Part shown: in pieces, positions 1-8,730 of the stretch | Numbering within the stretch: the first letter of the stretch is position 1 | Layout of the letters: each line of letters begins with the position of its first letter | Source of the DNA: Gracilaria domingensis | Taxonomy: Eukaryota; Rhodophyta; Florideophyceae; Gracilariales; Gracilariaceae | Reading direction: 5' to 3' | Length of the DNA stretch: 21,647 bases | Assembly (NCBI GenBank): GCA_022539475.1 | Contig: VCMS01000051.1 | Span: 237,544 to 259,190 of the forward strand | Position numbers and translations under genes: made by a program | The notes under the pieces: model-generated | What the model saw: only the letters and a program-made list of their open reading frames with translations | Told to the model about the DNA's origin: nothing | Database searches by the model: none

Positions 1-2
1 GG

Positions 3-200
3 CACCTTTTTTTAGATGGCACAAATACTGTTGCTCGCACGTTGGACGCTTTGGGTTTGACGTTTGAGCCTTCTAAGTACGGAATGTGTCAAGGGGTGGC
101 CAGAGACAAGAAAAACTGTTTACAAACGAATTTTGCTGAACTGCTACCTCTGTGTTTTAAAGAATGTTCTGGGGAATGTTTTAGGCAACATGTTCCTTGA
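3..200 (+). CDS. Partial open frame running in from the left edge, function unknown
   Basis: An uninterrupted rightward frame enters from the left edge and ends at a TGA at 198-200, giving about 65 residues. It starts with HPFLDGTNTVARTLDALG and is rich in Cys near its end (CLQ, LCF, ECSGECF). The composition is more protein-like than that of the surrounding frames, and no start codon is visible inside the window. It could be the last exon or C-terminus of a gene or transposon protein lying mostly to the left. I do not recognise the family. A chance frame of this length is possible. Confidence 0.3.
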   Translation, partial: HLFLDGTNTVARTLDALGLTFEPSKYGMCQGVARDKKNCLQTNFAELLPLCFKECSGECFRQHVP

Positions 201-2358
201 CGGAACAATTCCCAGCGGTTCATAATTTGGAACGACAACGGAATGATTGACTAAGGTTCTTGTAATCGACATGAGAGAGGCTACATTTGATATCGAATGC
301 CGTCGAACGGAAGACTTTACCTCACTGTGAAAGAACAATTTTTTATTGACAGTGTGGAGCCGAAGATTGGGGTCTAATTAGCGATTGCTTCGTTGGTGAA
401 TGCGAGGAAGGGGATATGGAGTTCAAGTAAATGGACATGAACGATTTTCGGGTGAATTAACACAGAATCTACAAGAAAGGCACCACCAAGGTGAACATGT
501 AGAAGATGGAGCCTTAATGTATTAAGGCTGTACCAGATCAACGTGGCTCATTGGTCCTTCATCTGATCATGATTAGAACGATTGATGTACGAATCGGTGT
601 TGGAACCATTGAAGTGGAGGACAATAAAGTGGAGCAGGGTAGTTTGATCGAACAACACTGGCAGTTATCTTCCGCTGTAGTGGCAGAAGCCGGAACCATT
701 CCCGTACCAAAGGAGTTAACTCTACGATAGTCCTCCGCTTTGGAATGACGAGGGAACGGAAAGAGTGTGGTTCTTTTCATCGTTTGTAGCCACGCGTAAA
801 GAATATGCATTTCAATATGTGGTCATGTTTGTTGGCGGGGGGTAAAACCTCGAAATACCGGACCGAATGCCACCTCTGGTGCGGTAAGTGCAGAATAAAA
901 GGAGAGATATTCGAAATCAGGAGCGCTACCATGGGCCAACTCAAGTCTTCTGAATCTATCTCCCTTACCAATACAGTGGAAAAACTTTGGCTTTCTACTG
1001 GGACCAAATGCTGGAGAAGCGAGAACACGGCCGTGTGGATGATGGGGTATTTGGGTTCGTCCCAGCTTAAAATGCCCTCATAAGCAAGACGAATCGTAAG
1101 TGTTCAAGAGTCGGATCAGAAACCGCCCTTTCACGAGGGCCGAATTCACCAGAGATTAGTCCTTGCTTTTACTTCTGGGAAGTATGTAATATGAGTGCTC
1201 ATCAGTGTTTCTTTCACGAAGACTGAGGAAAGGAGGCACCAGGGCTGTTGACCATATTGATGGCAATGAATCGACCCTGTGTCCGTACTTGAGGAACAAA
1301 TTTCTCTAACAGCAGTCCATGTTTCTGAAGGCTGGAACATCAACTTGAAAGGACACTGCAATGTTTGAAGCAGCTTCGTTAATAGTAAGAACGCCCTCTC
1401 ATTGGCAAACCGAGGAAGCTGTGTGGAAGTTCCTGGTAAACGATTACACTCGTCTGGTAGATTAGGTGGAAGTGAGTATAATGTGCGACCATTAAGCAGA
1501 CTTGAGCTGTTCGTAACAATGTCCGAGTTGCTCCATATGAGCGTATGCGATATAGTTCCATTCATCAGGTCTGACGTCTGTGAGGCTCGCGTTGGTTCTT
1601 CGATGTGGACGAATCGCTTTTTTGGATCGAGTTGCGATCGTTGTTTTAAATAGCAGGTGGCATGTTCGTATATAGCCTGCCGTCGTAATACTTGAGTACT
1701 GTCCAGACTGGCGAATATGTCCAGAGGCCAGCGCGGAGTAAGATGGATCGAAGAAGATAGAAATTCCTTCAGAGAGCGCTAGTCTTGGAAGTAGAAGTGA
1801 AAATCCGCCAGAGTTCTTTGTTGCGGAGAATACGCTATGTGAACGTTTCAATCTTCCGAACTAATTGACTGCCGAGGAAGGAGAGCTTTCAGGGACTCCA
1901 ATTAAGGGTCACGATTGTCAATCTGAATAAGGTCGAGAGGCAGTCGAATACTGAGAGAAAAACGGTTGTGATTGCGGTGTGTGCGAACGGATTGACGTCC
2001 TGATTCTTCAGAGAGATAGTCACACATAGTCGTCACGATATTGCATCTCCTGATGGAAGAGGGAAAGACCTATGTCAATAGTTGCTTTGCTAGATTTTTG
2101 TTGGCCGTCTCTGGTCAGATTCCTACTCGTGCGATAGGGACCGCCTTTCGTGCGAAGCTAGCCATTCAACTAGATCTGTGCCTTTACTCCCTCGTGAGAG
2201 AAAATTCGATATTGTAAATAACCTATTGGGTGCGAGGAGGAATTACGGCGTTGTCCTATGGCGCAGCTAGGATTGTGCGTGTTAGCGTAATGAGTTGGAC
2301 GGGCGTTACCAATGCCAGTGTGACCTGTCGTGATGCTTGAGTTGGGTGCGGTATCGAT
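201..2358. other. Long stretch without a supportable intact gene, probably degraded transposon DNA
   Basis: Only short frames broken by stops are present on either strand. The stretch lies directly 3' of the leftward transposase at 2359-4146, where the C-terminal half of that protein should be. Leftward frames near 1492-1851 and 1146-1565 are the longest, but I cannot align them to a transposase core. The likeliest reading is the decayed 3' half of that transposon plus unrelated degraded DNA. I see no RNA gene, CRISPR array or clear terminal repeat. Confidence 0.4.
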
Positions 2359-4146
2359 TCAGAGAATGAAGCGCGATGCAATGTTCCTAATGGTGGTGCA
2401 CAGGGTGTCCTGTGTACTATGCGTAGTCTCTCGATTGTGGCCGTTTTTAATCAACTTTGAGATGCCGAGATGCAAGTTGTGTAATGGTTCGAATGAGAAC
2501 AGACTGTATGGAGACAATCCCGGGATCATTCCAAGGCTTACGGAAGTTTCGAGGAACGAAGGAATGAGAGATATGGAATTTGAACGCATCAGAGTATCCG
2601 CTTGAGATCTCCTCTCCCTCGCACGACGTGGACGTCTTTCCGCCTCGTCTTTTTGTGCATGTTGCAAGATAGCTGTGTATGTCTTTCGGATGCTTTTCGT
2701 GTGCTTTTGAGAACGTCCGTTGAATGAGGTGGGAATAGGACTGCATAAAGACGAGCGAGGGGCTTTGCATCTATGACACGGGCTTTCCGTTTTGGTGCCA
2801 TGAAGAATAGACAGAATGTCCTTAGCCTCAGGAATATCCGCACAATAACTTGCAAGCAGAGGATGGCACACTCGACTTAGTTTGTCTTCGCCGATGAACT
2901 GAAAACCTTTCTGCGTGAGATTTAGAATGGGCTCCAGGACTTGACGAAGAGATTCTTGAAGGATTTGCATCCTGGACTCGCGTAGAGACTTGCTAGAAAC
3001 AAATGGCATTGCGTCTGCTTCAGATGCGGAAACCTCGATCAGTGTGGTAGGGAAGTATGCCACTACTGTGAGGTCATCACGGATACACTTACGGCGAAGC
3101 TGGTCGGAGAAGTTGAGAAATATGAGGTGAAGAGGATAGGCGGTAACCGATGTTTGCTTTAGAGTTGTTGAAGACTTATCGGTGTATACCTGCAGAAGAC
3201 CTACGAAAGATTCACTGTAACTTATTTCTTGGGAGTACCACACTATTCTACTATCCAAAGAGCCCATGACCATTTCCTTAAGTTTTGAGGTGGCGTCTCT
3301 TGCGAGAGAGCCGGACATGGGGTGAGATATTTTCGTGGAGTGGGTCTGAGGTATAGGGTGGAAGAATGTGTTTTCGTTGTTAGCCAACTGGAGCTGTTTC
3401 ACAAGTGTCTGAACGGGGTCTCTCGTGTAGAGGGTGGCGCTGAACTTACATCCTTCTGGCGAGACAGTTCTGCGATTGAAACCGTCCTTTGAGGCGTATC
3501 GTTCGAAAATGGCCTTCTTCAGTTCTGTACAGCGCTTGGAACTTGTTATGGTCTCGTTGAATCGCTTTTGCGAGAATCGCGGGTCCCGAAGTAGCCCAAT
3601 TAGCTCGTCCGCCTCACGATGACCAAGGTTGGAAGCTACTGAAGCCAGACAAACCGTGAGATAATCCATATGCAAATCACCGAGGGCCTCCTCAGAAGGC
3701 ACTGGGCGGGAACTGCTTCCGTGTTCTCGCTCTAATGACGCGGGAGCCGGGGAAGGAGAAACACAATGCAAAGTGTCCGGAATGGGAGGGGCGCACGGAG
3801 TGGGGTCGACGATGTCCTCGGACACTGGAGGCTCGGGAAGGCGACAAGGGGCAGTGACCGTTTCGGAAGATGCGGGCGCGGGTGCGGAAAGCTTGAGACG
3901 CTTGCTTCTCCGAATGGGCCGGCTATTGTCGTCTTCCAGCGCTGCTTTCAGACGAAACGGGCAATGGTTGACATGCTGTTGAAGGGATAAGACTCCTCGG
4001 CGAGTAACGAAGGGGCACCCACGCTTCTTATGTGTACAGTAGTAGACCATGGGAAGAAGAACTGAACGAGAAACGACGACAAAGACTGCAAGGGAAGGGC
4101 GTCCGAAGGGAGAAGGAGGTCGAGCGACAGTCAAGATCGACGTCAT
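2359..4146 (-). CDS. Plavaka/CACTA-like DDE transposase, N-terminal and central part, truncated
   Basis: This 595-residue leftward frame resembles transposases of the CACTA/Plavaka (tnp2-related) group, which cut and paste DNA elements. Near the N-terminus is a Cys/His cluster (C37, C44, H58, H61, C62) typical of a DNA-binding zinc finger. A Pro/Ser-rich linker follows. The central region has YTDKSSTT with D323, which fits the first catalytic Asp and is followed by an aromatic-rich segment (AYPLHLIFLN). Next come a CxxC (C457, C460) and EPLHNLHLGISK (553-564). The last matches the DxxHNxxLGxxK motif of the second catalytic acid, with Glu replacing Asp. The frame ends about 30 residues later, so the third acidic region is missing and the copy is probably dead. 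The ATG at 4146 is the longest start; an ATG at 4050, just before the zinc finger, is equally plausible. Upstream DNA is AT-rich and promoter-like. Confidence 0.6.
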   Translation of the reverse strand: MTSILTVARPPSPFGRPSLAVFVVVSRSVLLPMVYYCTHKKRGCPFVTRRGVLSLQQHVNHCPFRLKAALEDDNSRPIRRSKRLKLSAPAPASSETVTAPCRLPEPPVSEDIVDPTPCAPPIPDTLHCVSPSPAPASLEREHGSSSRPVPSEEALGDLHMDYLTVCLASVASNLGHREADELIGLLRDPRFSQKRFNETITSSKRCTELKKAIFERYASKDGFNRRTVSPEGCKFSATLYTRDPVQTLVKQLQLANNENTFFHPIPQTHSTKISHPMSGSLARDATSKLKEMVMGSLDSRIVWYSQEISYSESFVGLLQVYTDKSSTTLKQTSVTAYPLHLIFLNFSDQLRRKCIRDDLTVVAYFPTTLIEVSASEADAMPFVSSKSLRESRMQILQESLRQVLEPILNLTQKGFQFIGEDKLSRVCHPLLASYCADIPEAKDILSILHGTKTESPCHRCKAPRSSLCSPIPTSFNGRSQKHTKSIRKTYTAILQHAQKDEAERRPRRARERRSQADTLMRSNSISLIPSFLETSVSLGMIPGLSPYSLFSFEPLHNLHLGISKLIKNGHNRETTHSTQDTLCTTIRNIASRFIL

Positions 4147-4150
4147 GCTG

Positions 4151-4419
4151 AGAACGGAGAATATATTTTGAGTTCAAATCACGTGCTTTCGTTCAAAAAG
4201 GAACGTAGGTACACGTCGACCTCAACACAAGGGTGTACTTCTCGTATTATCTACCACTGGTTATAAACCTGTGGTTTCGCAACGTTGTACGCTGTACACC
4301 TGTCCAATCTCGCACAGAAAAATAAATCTCTTCCCTCCGCCGCCGCCGCCGCGCCTCCGACGTCCGACCTTCCCTTACCGTCGTGATCCGTGCCATCCAC
4401 ATCCTCGCGTTATACTCCC
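4151..4419. other. Non-coding upstream region of the transposase
   Basis: AT-rich DNA with a pyrimidine-rich tract and a short CCG triplet run around 4337-4351. Its position suggests a 5' flank or promoter for the leftward transposase. No terminal inverted repeat of that transposon could be identified. Confidence 0.3.
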
Positions 4420-4494
4420 CTCCGTCCTTCTTTTTTCCTCCCTGTACTTTATGGAGGTTCCTTAAAGTAGAGGGCGGAAAAAAGTAGGACGGAG
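4420..4494. mobile_element. Short hairpin element, MITE-like, 31-base arms
   Basis: Bases 4420-4450 and 4464-4494 are inverted copies matching at 28 of 31 positions, with no gap and a 13-base loop. The outer ends read CTCCGTCC and GGACGGAG, which resemble the CTCCCTCCGTCC ends of Stowaway/Tc1-mariner MITEs. TA lies a few bases outside the left end, but I cannot find a matching TA on the right, so the target duplication is not proven. A transcribed hairpin, such as a small-RNA precursor, is an alternative. Confidence 0.5.
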
Positions 4495-4901
4495 TCATCC
4501 GTATCTCACGGATGTATTCCGTGCAGTCTTTTCGTAGGTTCTCTTCCATATTCTTCTATGTATCTTTCCTCTAAACTAACCCATCCTCACCACGTTTTTT
4601 CGCGCTATTCGACATGTAAACGGCAGAAAATAAGCTTTGGGTTACCGGGTTCCCGTTTTCAGCCTCCAACTCGTTCCATTTGTTCAACTACGTTCTGCTT
4701 ACGATATGTTCCATCTTGTTCTACGTCTTGCTACTAACATTGAAGTGATTGAAGGTAACCACTATTTGACGTGCGTCCTTTGTATTTCTTCCGACGTCCA
4801 CAACGACTGTAAGTACGCAACCAGTTTCATTTCGTCTCTCAAGATCGATCTCTGACTGCTCGTGTAACCTATCACGCGGTATTGCCGATCTTGGTTCACT
4901 T
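4495..4901. other. Non-coding spacer
   Basis: AT-rich DNA without a convincing gene. A small inverted repeat (catccg and cggatg, 4496-4501 and 4509-4514) sits next to the hairpin element. Nothing else stands out. Confidence 0.3.
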
Positions 4902-5340
4902 TGTTGCGCCATAGGCGTCTCTAGCTTCTCGCATCTTGCGCTACTTTTGGTTTGTTGGCGATCTTGGTTCCGCCATAGACTCTTCTCTCTTCTCGCGTCT
5001 TGCGCTGCTTTTGGTGTATTGGCGATATTGGTTGATATTGGTTGACTGGCTCGGGCGATAGGTTCATCATTGGCAATCTTGGTTGACTAGGTTGCGCCAT
5101 AGGATGGTCTCTCTCTTATCGCGTCTTGCGTTACTTTTGGTGCATTGGCGATATGGTTTGACTTGGTTGCCTCATAGACTCGCCTCTCTTCTCGCGCCTT
5201 ACGTTGATCTTCTTGTATTGGCGATCTTGGTTGACTGGCTTGCGGGATAGTCGATTCTGGTACTTGGTTGCGACATAGGCTGCTCTCTCGTTTATCGCAT
5301 TTTGCGGTATGTTTGCTGCATGGGTATTCTTGGTGTCGTT
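4902..5340. repeat. Degenerate tandem repeat, about five diverged units
   Basis: Five units recur in the same order. Each has a block like TTGCGCCATAG, then a CT-rich run with TTCTCGCGTCTTGCG, then TTTTGGTGTATTGGCGAT, then CTTGGTTGACTGG. They begin near 4902, 4966, 5090, 5163 and 5263. Unit length varies from about 65 to 125 bases because of internal duplications and deletions. The block carries no supported gene. Its order and strong divergence point to an old minisatellite or an array inside a decayed transposon. Confidence 0.6.
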
Positions 5341-5615
5341 GCTTGTGAGTTCTCGCTTCGACACCTTTCGCGGTTTACGATGATATGGTGGGCTTGTAAT
5401 CTAACCGATCCCTTTCCTGCTTCTTCTTCCGTTTGCGAGTTACCAGGTCCCTCGACTTTTCTAGCGCAACGTTTCTGTTTTGTTTTATCAATGGTACGTT
5501 CCATCGCATTTCAAATGTATCTAACGGATCATTGACTAACTTATGGATACTTTCTGCTTGCGTATACAGGTAAATGACTTTTGATGCGTACGTAGCTCAC
5601 GAGTTGCAGGTGCAG
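5341..5615. other. Non-coding spacer
   Basis: Short frames only, with no recognisable motif. It separates the tandem repeat from the triple-hairpin cluster. Confidence 0.3.
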
Positions 5616-5667
5616 GTTCCTCAAGTAGGGAACCATGCATCTGGGCATGGTTCCCTACATGAGGAAC
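5616..5667. repeat. Hairpin 1 of a three-hairpin cluster, 23-base arms
   Basis: Arms 5616-5638 and 5645-5667 pair with a single mismatch around a 6-base loop. The core of each arm is TAGGGAACCATGC or its complement. The hairpin would be stable in RNA or extruded DNA. It is one base from the next hairpin. Confidence 0.7.
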
Positions 5668-5668
5668 G

Positions 5669-5701
5669 GAGAGGATGAGGCGCTTCGCGCCTCATCCTCT
5701 C
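5669..5701. repeat. Hairpin 2 of the cluster, perfect 15-base stem with 3-base loop
   Basis: GAGAGGATGAGGCGC at 5669-5683 is followed by TTC and then its exact reverse complement at 5687-5701. The stem is GC-rich and perfect. No T-run follows, so it does not look like a simple bacterial-type terminator. Confidence 0.75.
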
Positions 5702-5748
5702 GGAGTGCGTATGTGTTCTACCGATCCAGCAATTTGGTGCAGGTGCCC

Positions 5749-5768
5749 TCTGCGGCATCTGCCGCAGA
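5749..5768. repeat. Hairpin 3 of the cluster, perfect 9-base arms
   Basis: TCTGCGGCA at 5749-5757 and its exact complement at 5760-5768 flank two bases. It is the third strong inverted repeat within about 150 bases. The sequence GGTGCAGGTG just before it resembles GCAGGTGCAGG ahead of hairpin 1. Confidence 0.6.
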
Positions 5769-6022
5769 TTGGGCCTACATCCGATCCATCATGGGGAAAT
5801 GGTACATGTAATATAGCGAAGTAGTGGTTAGCAAAAGCGGTCGATAGAAGAATAGATACGAATAAAACGGTATGATTTCATAATGGGCATCATCTGTACT
5901 AGCACTAGTATTCCATGCGTTGCAGGGTATCATTCCGCAGAAGGTATCGTGTAATGTGCACCTTAATGGAAACTGAACCTAGACTTCGCGAAATACAGTT
6001 CAGGTAGCCCTCGACTAAAGAA
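5769..6022. other. Non-coding AT-rich spacer
   Basis: No supported gene or repeat was found between the hairpin cluster and the weak leftward frame that ends at 6023. Confidence 0.3.
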
Positions 6023-6478
6023 CTAGCACGAGTGGAAAACCCACCAGTATTTACTGCACAGCGATTCTGGACGACCCAAGCAATTATCTGCAGATTTTGA
6101 AATAATTGATCTCGATATTTTTTCAAAAAATTTACTGGACGACCCTTGCCAATTTCTGGACGACCCTCGCCAAAAACTAGCATCTGCAAGAGACAGACGT
6201 ACGGGCGCGGGACCAGCCTGAGCTGGAGCGTGATCTTGCCCGGAAGAACCCGGCTGGGAGGCAGCCGCCGACTGCGGGAGAGGTACAGACCGGAACGGCG
6301 GGTTGGAAACTTGCATACGTGCCGTCGAAGACGGATGGGCGTTCGGCGTGTTGGACATCGCGGCAGGGCTCGAAATGGCGAGGTTCGCTACTGACACCGG
6401 AGCTGTCAGTGGTTCCGAACAGTTCTCGGCAGACCCGTCTTGGGAGACTTCCTTATATACCTCCATCGCGAGGTGCAT
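6023..6478 (-). CDS. Hypothetical leftward frame, Ser/Pro/Ala-rich, 151 residues
   Basis: The frame starts at ATG 6476-6478 and encodes 151 residues. The first part (MHLAMEVYKEVSQDG) is helix-like. The middle is low-complexity Ser/Pro/Ala/Gln, and the C-terminus repeats a GSSRNWQGSSSKFF-type segment because the DNA there holds a short tandem repeat. I recognise no domain. The low-complexity middle and gene-poor setting would fit a Gag-like or other retroelement product, but no reverse transcriptase, protease or integrase is visible nearby. It may be non-functional. Confidence 0.35.
   Translation of the reverse strand: MHLAMEVYKEVSQDGSAENCSEPLTAPVSVANLAISSPAAMSNTPNAHPSSTARMQVSNPPFRSVPLPQSAAASQPGSSGQDHAPAQAGPAPVRLSLADASFWRGSSRNWQGSSSKFFEKISRSIISKSADNCLGRPESLCSKYWWVFHSC
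6067..6176. repeat. Short direct repeat CTGGACGACCC, three copies
   Basis: CTGGACGACCC followed by a CAA-containing stretch occurs at 6067, 6135 and 6156. The last two copies are in tandem at a 21-base period. They lie inside the weak leftward frame and encode its repeated Gly-Ser-Ser segment. Confidence 0.6.
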
Positions 6479-6479
6479 C

Positions 6480-7475
6480 GAGCCGACGGAGTCGGTGCCT
6501 CAGCCTGAGAAGGGGGAGATATAGAGCAAAACGCCCTTCGTGGGGATGCACCGAGGTGTTTTTCATAGTTTGTTGATCCGTTACCGGCTTCGACACCTCA
6601 GGTTATGAGAGGTTACTGTAGTGATGGCCCCATTTTGGGGTATGCCTAGGAACTGTAGTGTTTCCGCACACGTGTGCTGAGTTGGCCCGAGGCCGGGTGC
6701 GCCGTGGCAAGCCTGCCACTGTTTCACACGTGTAGGATGTTGGCCGGCAGCGCCGGATAGTTAGATATTTTTGGTTGATATTTTCAAGTGCCCTATATAG
6801 GTGGCGGCACTTGCCGCCACTGTATGGGAAGCAAACCTCAAGGAGGCCTTTGGCTCTAGCTTCTTGCCGCGTGCGAACGGTTCTTCGTCCCTAACCGGGC
6901 TATACCGCCGCATCCCCGGAGTCGCTATCCACCTCTGTCCCCGAGGAGTTCTAGACCGTCGTTACGGCATCTTTTCTGTTATTTTATTGTTATTATTTCC
7001 GTCATACGGCTCCTATCGCTCTGCCCTGTTATACAGGTTTGGCCCATATTGTTCGGGAATATTTCCCGATCTCGCGAGTCAGTGCTCCGCTGTGCGGCTC
7101 GTTTGTCGTCTGTTTTGCCCAACACCGTTGGCCTGGATATCTCCACCCGCTGTGGCTCGCCGGAATTACCCGGATTCTACGCCGATTCTACCCACCCCAA
7201 CCTCCGGCTGCACGCCCAAGACGGGGCTGCCCGGATTTACACCCGGCCCGTATCAGCCCTACCGGAGGGTTCTACCACCGTCCCTACCCCTATAGGGAGC
7301 GGGGCTCGAACACCCTGTGGGTGCGTTTTCCGCGACGCGGCTCTTGTTTGCCCACTCGTGGGATTGCACCACAATAGGGTCATGTGTGGACGTATACTTT
7401 TGGTCTGAATTTGTGCCTTGCCGTAGGTAGGGGGTTGCAGAGCTCAGGAGGTTGTGTACCGGGAAGATCCCAAAT
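6480..7475. other. GC-richer promoter-like or LTR-like stretch, no supported gene
   Basis: A purine run (GAGAAGGGGGAGA) lies near 6508-6520. An imperfect direct repeat containing ACACGTGT occurs at 6659-6689 and 6720-6747; the first copy is centred on the perfect palindrome GCACACGTGTGC (6666-6677). A TATATA box lies at 6794-6799, followed at once by a 9-base-arm palindrome (6801-6820). Such a cluster is typical of retroelement LTR control regions, with a polypurine tract, U3 repeats and a TATA box, but no second LTR or primer-binding site is identifiable. Frames across 7039-7408 look like chance frames in GC-rich DNA. Confidence 0.3.
6801..6820. repeat. Perfect palindrome just after a TATA-like box
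   Basis: GTGGCGGCA and TGCCGCCAC (6801-6809 and 6812-6820) pair perfectly across a CT loop. The palindrome starts one base after CCCTATATAG. If 6794-6799 is a TATA box, the hairpin would lie around the start of the transcript. Confidence 0.55.
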
Positions 7476-7775
7476 TCAGCATAGTGCATGGTTGGAATTT
7501 TGATGTTTGTGTTCTTGTGCTGTGTCGCTTGGTGAAATGCCGTCTCGCGTGATCTGGGCCAACGTCGCCATGTCATTGCCTCTATCTTGGTTTTCTCTTT
7601 CGCCGCCTGTTGTGTTCTGGTCTTCGGCTCCTTTGCTGGAGCCGTTGGCACTGCCCGGTCCTGCCCCACGCCCGTTGACGCTTAACGTCTCGCCCGCCAG
7701 CGACAGGGCGTCGGACAGTCTGATTAATTCTTTCGCTTCCGCCTTGTTAGCCGCGGTGAATGGCGTAGCCTTGTT
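7476..7775 (-). CDS. Weak leftward frame, possible coding fragment
   Basis: An open leftward frame encodes VNKATPFTAANKAEAKELIR followed by a helix-like LSDALSLAGETLS and a Gly/Ser/Gln/Asn-rich tail, ending near 7476. No ATG starts it; it opens after a TAA just upstream. The amphipathic N-terminal part suggests real protein origin, perhaps a decayed retroelement Gag or a lost exon. I do not recognise it. Confidence 0.25.
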   Translation of the reverse strand, partial: NKATPFTAANKAEAKELIRLSDALSLAGETLSVNGRGAGPGSANGSSKGAEDQNTTGGERENQDRGNDMATLAQITRDGISPSDTAQEHKHQNSNHALC

Positions 7776-8384
7776 CACTGTGGCTGCCCCTTATTCCTCT
7801 CCAGGGCGTATCTAGACAGCTTTGAGGAGACCCGAATGATGCTGGAGCGTTTAGCTCGTGACCTAATATAGACGATTTTCCTTTAACTGAGGGAGAAAGT
7901 GCGTGCGATCGATGATGAACATTTCCGCCATTAGACCTCTCAACACGTTGTTGACTTATATATGCAATAAGAGATAATTTGCTTGTTTGCACGACGTGGT
8001 TGTTTCTCCGAACATTTAAGTACACAAAAGTTTTTTACTTTTTATAGGCAGGCCCACGTCCATATTAATATTTTGATTGTGTAGCAAAACTATATATGAG
8101 CAGTGCAAAAACATTATGTTAAAGTTGTCCCACTACCACTCTTTTGCTAAGCAGTATAGCAATGTATGTAATGCAAAAAACCCGGTTTTGGAGCAAAATG
8201 CGCAATGTTTGTTTTAGTTTATCTTTTTACTGGATGTGCGGTTGAAGCCAATACTTTTGTCATCTGTGTATCTTTGCATGAGCATCAAATTTGGACACAT
8301 AGATTACAGTTCTTGAATATGGACAAAGACATATTGCAAGTTCTTCAACACGCTCTGAAAGTATTTAGAGTATGCGACGATACA
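7776..8384. other. AT-rich stretch without supported gene
   Basis: Short frames only. The longest (8205 rightwards, about 61 residues before it enters the transposon at 8389) has no recognisable motif and is probably chance in AT-rich DNA. A run of T with TTTTTTAC lies near 8031-8045. Confidence 0.3.
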
Positions 8385-8408
8385 TTAACCCTTTTGGGAG
8401 TAAAAGTT

Positions 8409-8434
8409 CTTATGTCTAGTGAGCTAGACATAAG
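8409..8434. repeat. Palindrome copy 1 inside the piggyBac-type MITE
   Basis: Arms CTTATGTCTAG and CTAGACATAAG flank the loop TGAG. The match is perfect over 11 bases. The copy is close to the left terminus of the element. Confidence 0.85.
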
Positions 8435-8592
8435 AAATAGCCAATGAGAAGGAAAGAAACGAGTCGACCATGCGGCTGAGAGAGAGCGGTGTAACAAACC
8501 ATGTTGATTGAACTACAGGTGGTACTCGAGTTCGAATGTTATTGGTTTAATTACAAACCGATTAAATTAGGAGCCAATTGAAAAGATTTTTT

Positions 8593-8620
8593 GCTTATGT
8601 CTAGTGAGCTAGACATAAGC
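8593..8620. repeat. Palindrome copy 2 inside the piggyBac-type MITE
   Basis: Same arms as copy 1, extended by one base to 12 (GCTTATGTCTAG), with the same loop TGAG. Confidence 0.85.
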
Positions 8621-8681
8621 CAAGCTGACAAGTGGCACGCTGAAAACGATTGGTCATAGCGGCTAGCCAATCATGTTGCCC

Positions 8682-8709
8682 GCTTATGTCTAGCTCACTA
8701 GACATAAGC
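8682..8709. repeat. Palindrome copy 3 inside the piggyBac-type MITE, inverted loop
   Basis: Same 12-base arms but the loop reads CTCA, the complement of TGAG, so this copy is inverted relative to copies 1 and 2. It is seven bases inside the right terminus, roughly mirroring copy 1. Confidence 0.85.
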
Positions 8710-8730
8710 AAACCGTCTCAAAAGGGTTAA

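Larger units (their letters stand above)
8385..8730. mobile_element. piggyBac-type MITE with TTAA target duplications
   Basis: A 338-base non-coding element (8389-8726) is flanked by TTAA on both sides (8385-8388 and 8727-8730). Its ends are inverted: CCCTTTTGGGAG on the left and CTCAAAAGGG on the right. TTAA duplication with CCC..GGG termini is the hallmark of the piggyBac superfamily. The element encodes no transposase, so it would need one supplied from elsewhere. Inside are three copies of one long palindrome at 8409-8434, 8593-8620 and 8682-8709. The insertion lies about 300 bases upstream of the recognisable MutS2 remnant. I am confident of the type, less so of the exact subfamily. Confidence 0.8.

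Noticed and set aside
1146..1851. Leftward frames as the missing C-terminal half of the transposase
   Set aside because: Position fits, but no catalytic or family motif could be read, so they are left as degraded DNA.
2484..2500. GGTTCGAATGA as a tRNA B box
   Set aside because: It is within the transposase coding frame on the opposite strand, with no tRNA fold.
7300..7325. GGGGCTCGAAC resembling a tRNA T-arm on the minus strand
   Set aside because: The bases around it do not form a 5-base T-stem, and no anticodon arm or acceptor stem can be folded next to it.
8525..8545. GAGTTCGAATG resembling a B box of a tRNA or SINE
   Set aside because: No A box at the right distance, and it lies inside the piggyBac-type MITE.
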